A stretch of 64,000 bases of DNA from Opitutaceae bacterium. Lineage in GTDB: Bacteria; Verrucomicrobiota; Verrucomicrobiia; Opitutales; Opitutaceae. A model generated the notes under the pieces. The model did no database searches. It worked only from the letters and a program-made list of their open reading frames with translations, and was not told where the DNA came from. Every line of letters begins with the position of its first letter. Within the stretch, counting starts at the first letter, position 1. Both the position numbers and the translations under genes were made by a program. Shown in pieces: positions 25,530 through 34,621 of the stretch. Location of the stretch: the NCBI GenBank assembly GCA_015075305.1, contig JABTUS010000006.1, forward strand, positions 1-64,000, written 5' to 3'.

Positions 25530-27068
25530 ATGAAAAATTTCTATCTGACGACCGCCATCGACTACGTGAACGGATCGCCCCATCTCGGCCATGCCTATGA
25601 GAAGGTGCTTTCCGACGTCATCGCCCGATTCCGTCGTCTCATGGGCGACGAGGTATGGTTTCTGACGGGCACCGATGAGCACGGTCAGAAAGTGCAGCAA
25701 ACGGCGCGTAAACAAGGACTTGAACCACAGGAATTCGTTGACCGAGTCAGCGCGGAATTTGTGGCCCTGTGTGCGAAGCTCAATATCTCGAATGACGACT
25801 TCATTCGTACGACCGAACCGCGGCACAAGAAGGTGGTCGCGGAGATATTGCAGAGGCTCTTCGACAAGGGGGAGATCTACAAGGGCGAGTACAAGGGGTT
25901 CTATTCCACGCGCCAGGAGCAGTTCCTGCAGGACAAGGACCGCAATGCCGACGGGTCGTGGCCGGAGATCTTTGGTGAAGTCACCGAAATCACGGAATGG
26001 AACTATTTCTTCAAACTCCGGCTGTATCAGGACTGGCTGGTGGAGTTCATTCAAAAGAACGAGGATTTCATATTTCCCAAATATCGGGCGAAGCAGGTTC
26101 TGGAATTCCTGAAGGAGCCGCTGAATGACCTGTGCATTTCCCGGCCGCGCGAGCGCCTGGAGTGGGGGATTCCGCTTCCGTTTGATGCGGACTACGTCAC
26201 CTACGTCTGGTTTGACGCGCTGCTGAACTACTATTCGGCCGTTGCCGACAAGCCGGGTGTCTGGCCGGCGAGTGTGCATGTGATCGGCAAGGACATCCTT
26301 GTTCCGCCGCATGCCGTGTACTGGCCGATCATGCTCCACGCGGCGGGGCTGCCGCTGCCGAAGTCGATCCTGGCGCACGGGTGGTGGTCGATCAACGGCT
26401 CCAAAATGTCAAAGAGCACGGGCAATTTTGTCGATGCCGCGGAATATGCCGACAAGTTCGGGGTCGATGCGCTTCGCTATTTCCTGATTCGCGAGATGAG
26501 CGTCGGTCAGGACAGCGATTTTTCCCACGGACAGTTCCTGATCCGCTACACGTCGGAGCTCGCGAACAACCTTGGGAATCTGGTCAATCGCACGCTGAAC
26601 ATGACCAATCGTTTCGCGGCTGGAAAACTCCCGGCCGCAGAGGTTCAGGACGCTCCCGAGGCCGACCTGAAGGCCCTGTGGGGGAGGACCCGCGACGAGA
26701 TGATCACGCTGCATGAAGGCTACCAGTTTCATGTCGCGCTCGAACGCATCCTTGCGTTTGTCACCGCCACCAATGCCTACATCGAGCTGCGTGCGCCCTG
26801 GAAACTCGGCAAGTCCTCCGAGCCCCGAGACCAGGCCCTGCTGCGGACCTCGCTGGCAACCATGGCCGAGGCGCTGCGCCTGGCGGCGGCGGCGCTGGCG
26901 GCCGTGATGCCGACGACAACGCGGAAGATCAACGAGGTGCTGGCCCATGCCCCCGCGGCGAACTGGCTTGATGAACTCGCGTGGGGAGAACGGCTGACTG
27001 GAAACGCGGTTGCTGCATCCGCGATCCTGTTTCCCCGTCCGCAGGAGTCCAAGGCCGGATCGAAATAG
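25530..27068 (+). CDS. metG: Methionyl-tRNA synthetase
   Basis: A 512-residue class I aminoacyl-tRNA synthetase. The HIGH-type motif is HLGH at residues 18-21 and KMSKS is at 292-296. ETWNYFF-like ITEWNYFFKL and YVTYVWFDALLNY are methionine-site signatures. The C-terminal anticodon-binding helical domain is present. There is no C-terminal tRNA-binding (EMAP/Trbp111) extension, so this is the short form. It is the first gene of a two-gene unit with isochorismate synthase, 27 bases apart. Confidence 0.97.
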   Translation: MKNFYLTTAIDYVNGSPHLGHAYEKVLSDVIARFRRLMGDEVWFLTGTDEHGQKVQQTARKQGLEPQEFVDRVSAEFVALCAKLNISNDDFIRTTEPRHKKVVAEILQRLFDKGEIYKGEYKGFYSTRQEQFLQDKDRNADGSWPEIFGEVTEITEWNYFFKLRLYQDWLVEFIQKNEDFIFPKYRAKQVLEFLKEPLNDLCISRPRERLEWGIPLPFDADYVTYVWFDALLNYYSAVADKPGVWPASVHVIGKDILVPPHAVYWPIMLHAAGLPLPKSILAHGWWSINGSKMSKSTGNFVDAAEYADKFGVDALRYFLIREMSVGQDSDFSHGQFLIRYTSELANNLGNLVNRTLNMTNRFAAGKLPAAEVQDAPEADLKALWGRTRDEMITLHEGYQFHVALERILAFVTATNAYIELRAPWKLGKSSEPRDQALLRTSLATMAEALRLAAAALAAVMPTTTRKINEVLAHAPAANWLDELAWGERLTGNAVAASAILFPRPQESKAGSK

Positions 27069-27095
27069 CGGCGAGGCATTCCGGCTCATCGACGC

Positions 27096-28538
27096 GTGAC
27101 GATCCTGCCGCTCAATCCAACGGAAAACGCCACACCGGAGGCGCTGAGGGCGTTCATCTCGCGGTGCCAGGATGCGGCGCGGAGCCGGGGGCGCGCGCAG
27201 CTTGTCAGCATCACGGTGACGGTGGACGCGCTGGATCCTCTTGCGGTGCTGGAGTCGATCTACGAGCCGGGTGAACTGCATTTCTATGCGGAGAATCCCC
27301 GGATGGGGGCGGCGATCGCCGGTGCGGAGGCGGTCGTCTCGCGGGAATCCTCAGGGGCGGATCGATTTGCCGACATTCAGGCGTTCATTGACGAGACCCT
27401 GGAGCATGCGGTCGCGGTGGGCGATGTTGCGGCGCCGTTTGGCGGCCCGCACTGCTTCGCGGCATTCGCCTTCCACGACACGGTATCGCCGGACGAACCG
27501 TTTCCCGCTGCGCGGGTTTTTGTTCCGCGCTGGCAGGTGGCCCGTGCGGGTGATGTCACGACGGCCGTCGCCAATCTGGTTGTCTCAGCCGAGAGCGATC
27601 CGGCGGCCCTTGCCGAGCGCGTGTGGAGGGCGCACAGAAAATTCGCCGCGTTTGACTATCCCCTTGCCCCCCTGCGGGTGGGCCCGGCGCCGGAGGCGCC
27701 CGTTCAGCGGATCTCAACCCGCGAGGTCGGCGACTATCGTGAAGCTGTCAGGAGGGGGCTGGAACTGATCGAGGCGGGCGAGGTGCGAAAGATCGTGCTG
27801 GCGCGCGCGAAGGAGATCGTCACTGAAAACCGGATACATCCGCTGCGGCTTCTCAACGAGCTCCGTCAGCGCTTCCCCGAGTGTCATGCGTTCTCGGTCG
27901 GGGATGGATCCGGACGCAGCTTCATCGGCGCGAGCCCGGAGCGGCTGGTGAGGGTGAGCCGGGGCGTGCTGGAGACGGAGGCTCTGGCCGGTTCGATCCG
28001 CCGGGGAGGGAGCGCGAGCGAGGATGCGGCGCTGGCGGCGGCTTTGCTTCGCAGCGAAAAGGATCTGCGCGAGCATGCGCTCGTTTTCGACTCGATCGCG
28101 AGGCGGCTTGCGCCGCTGGGGGTGGCCCTTGAAAAAGGCGTGCGGCCGGGCCTGCGGAGACTGGCGAATGTCCAGCACCTGTGCACGCCGGTGCGGGTTG
28201 ACCTGCCTTCCGGCGCACGGCTGCTGGACGTCGTGGCCGCATTGCATCCGACACCGGCCGTGGGAGGCACGCCGCGCGATCGCGCGGTGGCGCGGATCGC
28301 GGAGATCGAGCCGACCCCCCGGGGCCTTTATGCGGGGGCGCTCGGGTGGGTGAATGCGCGCGGCGGAGGCGAGTTTCTTGTTGGAATCCGCAGTGCGCTG
28401 GTTGACGGCGTGACAGCCCGGGTGTACGCGGGGGCCGGCATTGTGGCGGGATCCGAGCCGGATCAGGAGTTTGCGGAAACGGAACTGAAGTTCCGCGCGA
28501 TTGAGGCCGTGTTGAAGGAGGGCGCGCCGTCGGGCTGA
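27096..28538 (+). CDS. menF: Isochorismate synthase
   Basis: A 480-residue chorismate-utilising enzyme of the MenF/EntC/DhbC group, converting chorismate to isochorismate, most likely for menaquinone. The C-terminal catalytic half carries GEVRKIVLARAKEI, FIGASPERLVRV, LAGSIRRGG (the isochorismate synthase T/S-x-x-R-G region), LHPTPAVGGTP and GAGIVAGSEPDQEFAETE, the expected Mg-binding end. The start is GTG at 27096, 27 bases after metG. I see no other menaquinone or siderophore genes in the window; menF is preferred because no catechol siderophore genes are near. Confidence 0.9.
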   Translation: MTILPLNPTENATPEALRAFISRCQDAARSRGRAQLVSITVTVDALDPLAVLESIYEPGELHFYAENPRMGAAIAGAEAVVSRESSGADRFADIQAFIDETLEHAVAVGDVAAPFGGPHCFAAFAFHDTVSPDEPFPAARVFVPRWQVARAGDVTTAVANLVVSAESDPAALAERVWRAHRKFAAFDYPLAPLRVGPAPEAPVQRISTREVGDYREAVRRGLELIEAGEVRKIVLARAKEIVTENRIHPLRLLNELRQRFPECHAFSVGDGSGRSFIGASPERLVRVSRGVLETEALAGSIRRGGSASEDAALAAALLRSEKDLREHALVFDSIARRLAPLGVALEKGVRPGLRRLANVQHLCTPVRVDLPSGARLLDVVAALHPTPAVGGTPRDRAVARIAEIEPTPRGLYAGALGWVNARGGGEFLVGIRSALVDGVTARVYAGAGIVAGSEPDQEFAETELKFRAIEAVLKEGAPSG

Positions 28539-28560
28539 GGAAAGTCGCGGCGACAAGAAC

Positions 28561-28583
28561 GCCCGTGCGTCGGATGCACGGGC
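28561..28583 (+). terminator. Hairpin after isochorismate synthase
   Basis: GCCCGTGC (28561-28568) pairs perfectly with GCACGGGC (28576-28583) across a seven-base loop, 22 bases after the menF stop. No T-run follows. It lies between convergent genes (menF and the 28619 gene), where a terminator for either direction is expected. Confidence 0.5.
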
Positions 28584-28618
28584 GCGTGGAATTGCCGGAG
28601 ATGGTGGAGTCAGGCCGG

Positions 28619-29209
28619 CTACTTGAGTTTCGCCAGCTTGGAGAAGTCGATCGCGCTCGCGAACGAGACGAGATCCTCGCGGCTCAGCTGGCTGCCTTCG
28701 ATGGTGACGAGGTAGCGGCCGTCGACGACGGCCTTGATGTCGCCGCCCTTGTCGCCGCTCTTGTAGCTCACCGCCGTCCGCTGCCCCTTGATCGTCTCCA
28801 GTTTCGCCCCCGAACTGGCGATCAGGGCGGGATTGGAGAACATCATGGTCATGGTCTGGAGAAGCGGCGAATCGGACTGGATCTGAATGGTGACGTGAGA
28901 GTCGCCCTTGTTGTAGCTTCGTTTGGCGGAAACCATGCCGCCCATGAACGCACCGGAGGTTGCATCGGACTCGGCCTCTTCAGCCGTCCATCCGGAAGGC
29001 GCACTGGGAAGCAGTTCCGCGACAACGGCGCCCTTCTTCTGGCGGATGAGCTGGCCTGCGTAGTCGATTGCCTGAAGCGCCTCCGTGTAGTTGGAGGACT
29101 CATACGCACTTATGCCTGTCTTGAGATTGTCGACAACCTCATCGGCCCGGACCGGCGCGACGAAAAACGAGGCGGCAAGAAGGAATGGAGTCAGTGGGAT
29201 TGTTTTCAT
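28619..29209 (-). CDS. Exported protein of unknown function
   Basis: A 196-residue protein with a clear signal peptide (MKTIPLTPFLLAASFFVAPV, cleavage after VRADE). The mature part starts with a short helical stretch (TGISAYESSNYTEALQAIDY) that resembles one TPR-like hairpin. A beta-rich domain follows, with SHVTIQIQSDSPLLQTM and GRYLVTIEGSQLSREDLVSF. I do not recognise the family. The second part has the feel of small periplasmic proteins that measure or bind something, but no catalytic residues stand out. It is monocistronic, converging on menF. Confidence 0.75.
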   Translation of the reverse strand: MKTIPLTPFLLAASFFVAPVRADEVVDNLKTGISAYESSNYTEALQAIDYAGQLIRQKKGAVVAELLPSAPSGWTAEEAESDATSGAFMGGMVSAKRSYNKGDSHVTIQIQSDSPLLQTMTMMFSNPALIASSGAKLETIKGQRTAVSYKSGDKGGDIKAVVDGRYLVTIEGSQLSREDLVSFASAIDFSKLAKLK

Positions 29210-29387
29210 GGGAGGATAAGTCCGCGGATGCTGCCCGCGGAAAATCTGAAAGCAATCCCGGACTGGCCATGCGGGACAATGGACGGCGGATGGTCTGTCG
29301 CTTGCAGGAGGCGCTCTCTCCTGATGCGGATGCAGAAGGCGATCCTGACGGGAAGCGGGCCGGGTTGAGCGGCAGTCGTCGCCGCGA

Positions 29388-30068
29388 CTATTTGCCGATC
29401 TCTCGAATCCTCAGGTTGCGGAAGCGGACGTGAAAGGGACCGATGTCGGACCGGATGCGGTGCACCTGGAGGCCGATGAAACCGCTGGCGTCCTCGCTGT
29501 CATGAAAATCCGCGCAGGCGATGCCGTTCACCCATGAACGGATGTGGTCGCCCCTGGCGACGATGCGGTAGTGGTTCCATTCGCCAGCCTTGAACGCGGC
29601 TGCGGTTCCGGGCTTTTTTGAAAGATCGTCGTGCCACTTGGTCCAGCGCGCCTCGTCCCAGAAGTTTCCGGACGTGCCCTTTTCGTTGGCCGCTATTTCG
29701 CACTGGTAGCCGTAGACCTCCCCCCGAACGCGGATGCGGCTCCCGCCGGATGGCTGGGGCGTGTCCTTCGTGAAGATGTGACTGCGAATCTGCACCCCGG
29801 AGTTGAGCTCGTCATCGACCTTGACGTCGAACTCCAGCTCGAAGTCGGCGTAGTCGCGCCGCGTGCAGAGGAAGGTGTTGATGGTCCCCTTGCTTCCGGT
29901 CGTGCCGACAATAGTTCCGTTCTCCACCTTGAAGGTTGCATTGCCACCGTGCACGACCCAGTTGTCCAGGGATTTCCCATCGAAGAGGGAGACCCAGTCC
30001 GCGGCGGGCAGCGAGGTGACCGTGGCGATGGCGAGTGAGATGATGGAGAGGAGGGGTGCAGGGCGCAT
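29388..30068 (-). CDS. DUF1080 (3-keto-disaccharide hydrolase-like) exported protein
   Basis: A 226-residue protein with signal peptide (MRPAPLLSIISLAIATVTSL, cleavage near PAADW). The mature part is one concanavalin-like DUF1080 domain: WVSLFDGKSLDNWVVHGG, GTINTFLCTRRDYADFELEF, NSGVQIRSHI and GEWNHYRIVARGDHIRSWVNG are family hallmarks. Some members hydrolyse 3-keto-glycosides made by oxidoreductases, and an exported Gfo/Idh/MocA oxidoreductase is encoded at 36092. It is divergent from the ceramidase-like gene across about 230 bases in which I see no clear operator. Confidence 0.88.
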   Translation of the reverse strand: MRPAPLLSIISLAIATVTSLPAADWVSLFDGKSLDNWVVHGGNATFKVENGTIVGTTGSKGTINTFLCTRRDYADFELEFDVKVDDELNSGVQIRSHIFTKDTPQPSGGSRIRVRGEVYGYQCEIAANEKGTSGNFWDEARWTKWHDDLSKKPGTAAAFKAGEWNHYRIVARGDHIRSWVNGIACADFHDSEDASGFIGLQVHRIRSDIGPFHVRFRNLRIREIGK

Positions 30069-30301
30069 GGGTGAAATCGGATTCCTGTTGAGAGGCGAAG
30101 TCTAGCCATTCTGTTCCTAAAAGTCTTCCGTCCGGGTGGAAATTGAGGACACGCAGGCGGAACGCCGTGGGCGGCTCCGCACACATTCCATGGTTGCAAC
30201 ATGCTTTTCCGCGCCGCCTCAATACGCGCCGGTTTCGGTGCGCTACGCTTCGCAGATCCATGCGTGGCCACGGGTGGCCGCAAACAATCGAGGAATTACC
30301 C

Positions 30302-31612
30302 ATGAGACTGACTGCTGAGATTCGCTGTGTGGCGTCCTGCCTCCTGATCTGCCTGACGGCGGGTCCGGTGACAAACGGGCTGGCCGCCGATCAGACCGTT
30401 GCGGTCGGGGTTGCGAAGATTGACATCACGCCGCAGGAGCCGATCCGCCTCGCGGGCTATGCGAAGCGCCGCGGCGTGAACTGGAAAGTGGAAAAGCCAC
30501 TTCAGGCGAGGGCGCTCGCCCTGGGGGATGGGCCCGACACGGCGCTGATCGTCACCGTCGAACTCGTTGGCATCACTGCAAAAATCAGCGACGAACTCGC
30601 ATCGGCTCTCGCTCGCAGCCATGGGCTGCCGCGCGATCGGATCGCGGTGTGCGCGATACACACGCACAGCGGCCCGGTCATTGAAGGGCTGCTGGACGGT
30701 TCGCGCAAGGGCGCCTCCGATGCGGAGTGGAAGGCGATTGTGCGCTACGCCACCTGGCTGCAGGGTCGCCTTCAGGAGGTGGCGGAGGCGGCGCTGCGTG
30801 ACAGAAAGCCCGCACATCTGTCCTGGGCCGAGGGATATGCCGGCTTTGCCGTCAATCGCCGCGAATTGGAGCATGGAAAATGGAAGGGATTCGGGATGGT
30901 GCCCAATGGCCCGGCTGATCGCAGCCTGCCGGTCATGGTGGCGGTCGGGGACGATGGCGGGAAGCGCGCGGTCTTCACGAGTTACGCCTGCCATTGCACC
31001 ACCAATGGTGGCGACATGATCGTGCATTCCGACTGGGCCGGCGAGGCGGCCTCGCAGATAGAGGCGGCCTTTCCCGGCGCGATCGCGCTCGTGGCATTGG
31101 GATGCGCCGGAGATGCGCGTCCGTATCCAGGAGGATCGACTGCGGAAGCGAAGGCGCGCGGGCGGGAAATCGCGGCGGAGGTCGGGCACCTTGCGAATTC
31201 CGACATGCGGCCGCTGACTGGAGTGACGGCCGCAACCTACCGCGTGATCAGCCTGCCGCTCGATGCACCGGACAAGCGGGGCGTGATCGAAGAGGTGCCG
31301 CTGCCGGTGCAGACTTGGAGATTCGGCGATGATCTCAGCATGATTTTTCTCGGGGGCGAGATGGTGGCCGACTATTCCCTCCGACTGAAGCGCGAACTGG
31401 ATGCCGGCCGGGTGTGGATCAATGCCTACAGCAACGCGGTGCCGTGTTATGTCGCATCCCGGCGTCTGTATTCAGAAGGCGGATACGAGGTCGATGGCAA
31501 CATGCCCAAGTACGGCTGGCCGTGCCGGCTTGCCATCGGCACGGAGGATCGGGTGGTCTCGGAGGTTCTTTCGCAGGTTGACCGGAGCTTCCATTCAAAG
31601 GCGCGGCGATGA
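30302..31612 (+). CDS. Neutral/alkaline ceramidase-like exported hydrolase
   Basis: A 436-residue protein with a signal peptide (start ATG 30302; longer upstream frame is not signal-like) cleaved near GLAADQ. The mature part begins VGVAKIDITPQEPIRLAGY and contains AICAIHTHSGPVIEGL-like VCAIHTHSGP, a metal-binding signature of the neutral ceramidase N-terminal domain, then YACHCTTNGGDM and GCAGDARPYPGG. True bacterial neutral ceramidases have ~650 residues and a C-terminal Ig-like domain, which is missing here. Verrucomicrobia and Planctomycetes carry many such short relatives of unknown substrate. The TGA overlaps the next gene's ATG (31609-31612), so it is coupled to the dehydrogenase. Confidence 0.83.
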   Translation: MRLTAEIRCVASCLLICLTAGPVTNGLAADQTVAVGVAKIDITPQEPIRLAGYAKRRGVNWKVEKPLQARALALGDGPDTALIVTVELVGITAKISDELASALARSHGLPRDRIAVCAIHTHSGPVIEGLLDGSRKGASDAEWKAIVRYATWLQGRLQEVAEAALRDRKPAHLSWAEGYAGFAVNRRELEHGKWKGFGMVPNGPADRSLPVMVAVGDDGGKRAVFTSYACHCTTNGGDMIVHSDWAGEAASQIEAAFPGAIALVALGCAGDARPYPGGSTAEAKARGREIAAEVGHLANSDMRPLTGVTAATYRVISLPLDAPDKRGVIEEVPLPVQTWRFGDDLSMIFLGGEMVADYSLRLKRELDAGRVWINAYSNAVPCYVASRRLYSEGGYEVDGNMPKYGWPCRLAIGTEDRVVSEVLSQVDRSFHSKARR

Positions 31613-34554
31613 AAACCGGACGGATCGCGACACTGGTCATTGCGGCGGGATGTCTTGCTTCAGCAGGCTGGGCGCAGCCGCTTGCACCGCCGAAGGAGAG
31701 GGTGGTGTTTCCGGATGCGCTGCGGCCGGAGGAGTCGCTCGCGGCCATCCGCGTCCCCGACGATCTCGTGGTCGAGCTGGTTGCCGCGGAGCCCGCCGTG
31801 CAGGATCCGATTGACCTGGCCTGGGGTGCAGACGGGCGCCTCTGGGTGGTTGAGATGGGTGATTATCCGCTGGGCGCCGATGGAAAGGGGGGGGCCGGCG
31901 GACGCATCCGTGTGCTCGAATCGACGCGGCACGACGGCCACTTTGACCAATCGACGCTGTTCGCGGAAGGCCTGCGCTTCCCGACCGCGGTGATGCCCTG
32001 GCGGGACGGCGTGCTGGTGATCGCGGCTCCCGAACTGCTGCTTTTGCGCGACACCGATGGCGATGGGCGGGCCGACGACCGCCGGGTGCTGTTCACGGGA
32101 CTGGGCGTGGGGAATCAGCAGCACCAGGCGAACGGCCTGCAGTGGGGACTCGATGGCTGGGTCTATCTCGCGAATGGCGGCACTCGCGGGACAATCACTT
32201 CAAAACAAACAGGGGTTGCCATCGACATGACGCGCGATGTGCGCATACGGCCGGATGATGGCGGGGCCGAACCGCTGACGGGACGTTCCCAGTTTGGGCG
32301 AAACAGGGACGATTGGGGTAACTGGTTCGGGTGCAACAATGCGAATCCGGTGTGGCACTACGCGCTTGAGGACCGGTATCTGCGCCGCAACCCCAGCCTG
32401 GTGCCGCCGAATCCCATTGTGACCGTTCCGGAGATTCCCGGTGCCGCGCCCGTCTATCCGCGCAGTCGCACGCTGGCGCGGTTCAACAGCCCGGGACACT
32501 ACAATGCCTTCACCTCCGCCTGCAGCGTGATGGTGCTGCGGGATGACGCGCTTGGAGACGCATATTCCGGGAACGTCTTTGTGTGCGAGCCGGTTCACAA
32601 CCTCGTGCATCGGGAAATCCTTTCGTCTCACGGGGCGACGTTTCGCAGTCACCGGGTGCCTGGTGAGGAAAAGTCCGAGTTTCTTGCCTCGACGGACAAC
32701 TGGTCGCGTTTCACGAGCGCGCGCGCGGGTCCCGATGGAGCGTTGTACATCCCGGACATGTACCGGAAATACATCGAGCATCCGCAGTACATCCCGGCCG
32801 CCTGGCTCGCCCTGCTGGGTGATCTGAGGCAGGGTTCGCAGCTGGGGCGAATCTATCGCGTGCGGCGGCGGGGTGCGGCGCTTCGCGCGGTGCCGCGCCT
32901 GGACCAGGCCGGCCCGTCGGAACTGGCCCGGGCGCTGACCAGTCCGAGCGGGGTCCTGCGGGACCTCGCGCAGCAGCAATGGGCCTGGCGCGGATCGGCG
33001 TGGCCGACGGAGGATCTGGAACGCCTGCTTGATCATCCGCAGCCGGCAACGCGTGTGCAGGTCCTGTGCACGCTCGATCTCGCCGGAAAACTCACGGTTG
33101 CGCAGGTGCGTCGTGCGCTCGGGGATGCGCATCCCGGAGTGAGGCGCGAGGCGATCCGCCTGGCGGAACGTTTTGCGGGAGATTCATCCCTGGTGGAGCC
33201 ACTGATTCACCTGGCCGGGGACCCTGATCCGTTTGTCCGGCAGCAACTGGGCTATTCACTCGGCTATTGGCGGGGATCCGGACCAGGCGGCGCCCTGCTG
33301 CGGCTTCTGAGCGCGCAAGAGGATGTTTTTGTGAAGGCTGCGGCGATGTGCTCGGCACCCGCGCATCTGCGCGAAATTCTCACGGGACTCCCGCCCGCAC
33401 AGCCGGTGGAGCCGGCGTTGATTGACCTGGCGGCCGCTGGTGACGCCGAAGTCGCCGATCGCATGTGCGCAATCATCACCGCCAGCCGCGAGCCGGCGTT
33501 TCCTGAGGAGCAGTTTCAGTCGCTCGCACGTTTTCTCGATGTGAGGTCGAAGAAGACGAGGAGTGATTCGTCGCTGGCCAGCCCTGCGGTGCTTGAGGTT
33601 ATTGATGCGGCAGGAAAGGTGGCCGGCGACCCTGGCGCGAATGCGTCGCGCAGAAGCGCGGCGACGCGACTGCTCGGGCGAGTGCCTTCGCGACGGACTT
33701 CGGATGTCGCCCTACTGGCGGGTCTGCTTTCCGAGGTGCAGACGCCGCTCGATGTGCAGATTGCGGCGGTCAACCGCATGGCACAGTTGCCCGGCGCAGG
33801 TGTGGCGCACCTGCTTCTAAAAACCTGGGCCGAGTGCAGCCCGAGGGTTCAGGAGGTCATTTTCGACAGCCTGATCAACCGCCCGGATTGGACACCGTTG
33901 CTGCTCGATGGCTTGGAGAAGGATTCGTCGATGCTTCAGCGCCTGACGGTCGGGCAGCGGTCGCTGCTGACCGGGCATGTGGACGCTTCGATGGCGGAGC
34001 GGGCTCGGCGGGTGTTGAACGCAAGCACGAACCGCGACCGGCAGCATGTGATCGACGCCTACCTCCATGCAATGGCCGCTCTCAAGGGTGACTCCGCGCA
34101 CGGCCGGGAAGTCTTCACGCACGTCTGTGCCGCCTGTCACAAACTGGGTTCTGTCGGCGGAGGGGAGATAGGTCCGGACCTGGCGAGCCTGGCGGATCGG
34201 AGCGCACCCTACGTTGTCACGCATGTGCTCGACCCGAATCGTGTTGTCGAGGGACGCTACCAGCTTCACACGATTGAAATGACGGATGGCCGCACGCTAG
34301 CCGGCATGCTGGCGGGTGAGGCGGGCAACAGCGTCACGCTGGCCGGACTGGATGGTTCCACCCAGACGCTTATGCGCAGCGACATCCGAACCATGACCGC
34401 GACCGATCGTTCGCTCATGCCGGAAGGTCTGGAGACCGCCTTAAGCGCACAGGACATGACGGATCTTGCAAGCTTTCTGGAGGCGATGGGTGAGCATGAA
34501 CCGCCGCGCAGGCGCCGCGGCAAAGCGCATCGAGATTCCACTGTCGGCAACTGA
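31609..34554 (+). CDS. PVC-type membrane-bound dehydrogenase with HEAT repeats and cytochrome c
   Basis: A 981-residue exported protein. After a signal peptide (cleaved near GWAQP), residues ~45-420 form an NHL/glucose-dehydrogenase-like beta-propeller (LAWGADGRLWVVEMGDYP, DTDGDGRADDRRVLFTGLG, ANGLQWGLDGWVYLANGG). HEAT-like helical repeats follow at about 440-800. The end is a small cytochrome c domain with heme motif CAACH at 840-844 and a distal PEGLETALSAQDMTDLASFL. This architecture is abundant in Planctomycetes and Verrucomicrobia and is thought to oxidise sugars or alcohols, passing electrons to the respiratory chain. It is translationally coupled to the ceramidase-like gene. Confidence 0.9.
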   Translation: MKTGRIATLVIAAGCLASAGWAQPLAPPKERVVFPDALRPEESLAAIRVPDDLVVELVAAEPAVQDPIDLAWGADGRLWVVEMGDYPLGADGKGGAGGRIRVLESTRHDGHFDQSTLFAEGLRFPTAVMPWRDGVLVIAAPELLLLRDTDGDGRADDRRVLFTGLGVGNQQHQANGLQWGLDGWVYLANGGTRGTITSKQTGVAIDMTRDVRIRPDDGGAEPLTGRSQFGRNRDDWGNWFGCNNANPVWHYALEDRYLRRNPSLVPPNPIVTVPEIPGAAPVYPRSRTLARFNSPGHYNAFTSACSVMVLRDDALGDAYSGNVFVCEPVHNLVHREILSSHGATFRSHRVPGEEKSEFLASTDNWSRFTSARAGPDGALYIPDMYRKYIEHPQYIPAAWLALLGDLRQGSQLGRIYRVRRRGAALRAVPRLDQAGPSELARALTSPSGVLRDLAQQQWAWRGSAWPTEDLERLLDHPQPATRVQVLCTLDLAGKLTVAQVRRALGDAHPGVRREAIRLAERFAGDSSLVEPLIHLAGDPDPFVRQQLGYSLGYWRGSGPGGALLRLLSAQEDVFVKAAAMCSAPAHLREILTGLPPAQPVEPALIDLAAAGDAEVADRMCAIITASREPAFPEEQFQSLARFLDVRSKKTRSDSSLASPAVLEVIDAAGKVAGDPGANASRRSAATRLLGRVPSRRTSDVALLAGLLSEVQTPLDVQIAAVNRMAQLPGAGVAHLLLKTWAECSPRVQEVIFDSLINRPDWTPLLLDGLEKDSSMLQRLTVGQRSLLTGHVDASMAERARRVLNASTNRDRQHVIDAYLHAMAALKGDSAHGREVFTHVCAACHKLGSVGGGEIGPDLASLADRSAPYVVTHVLDPNRVVEGRYQLHTIEMTDGRTLAGMLAGEAGNSVTLAGLDGSTQTLMRSDIRTMTATDRSLMPEGLETALSAQDMTDLASFLEAMGEHEPPRRRRGKAHRDSTVGN

Positions 34555-34621
34555 ATTTCCACAGGCAAGCGCGACAACAGATCCGGGCTTGTGATAACGT
34601 AGCGGAGTGACCCCATCGCGC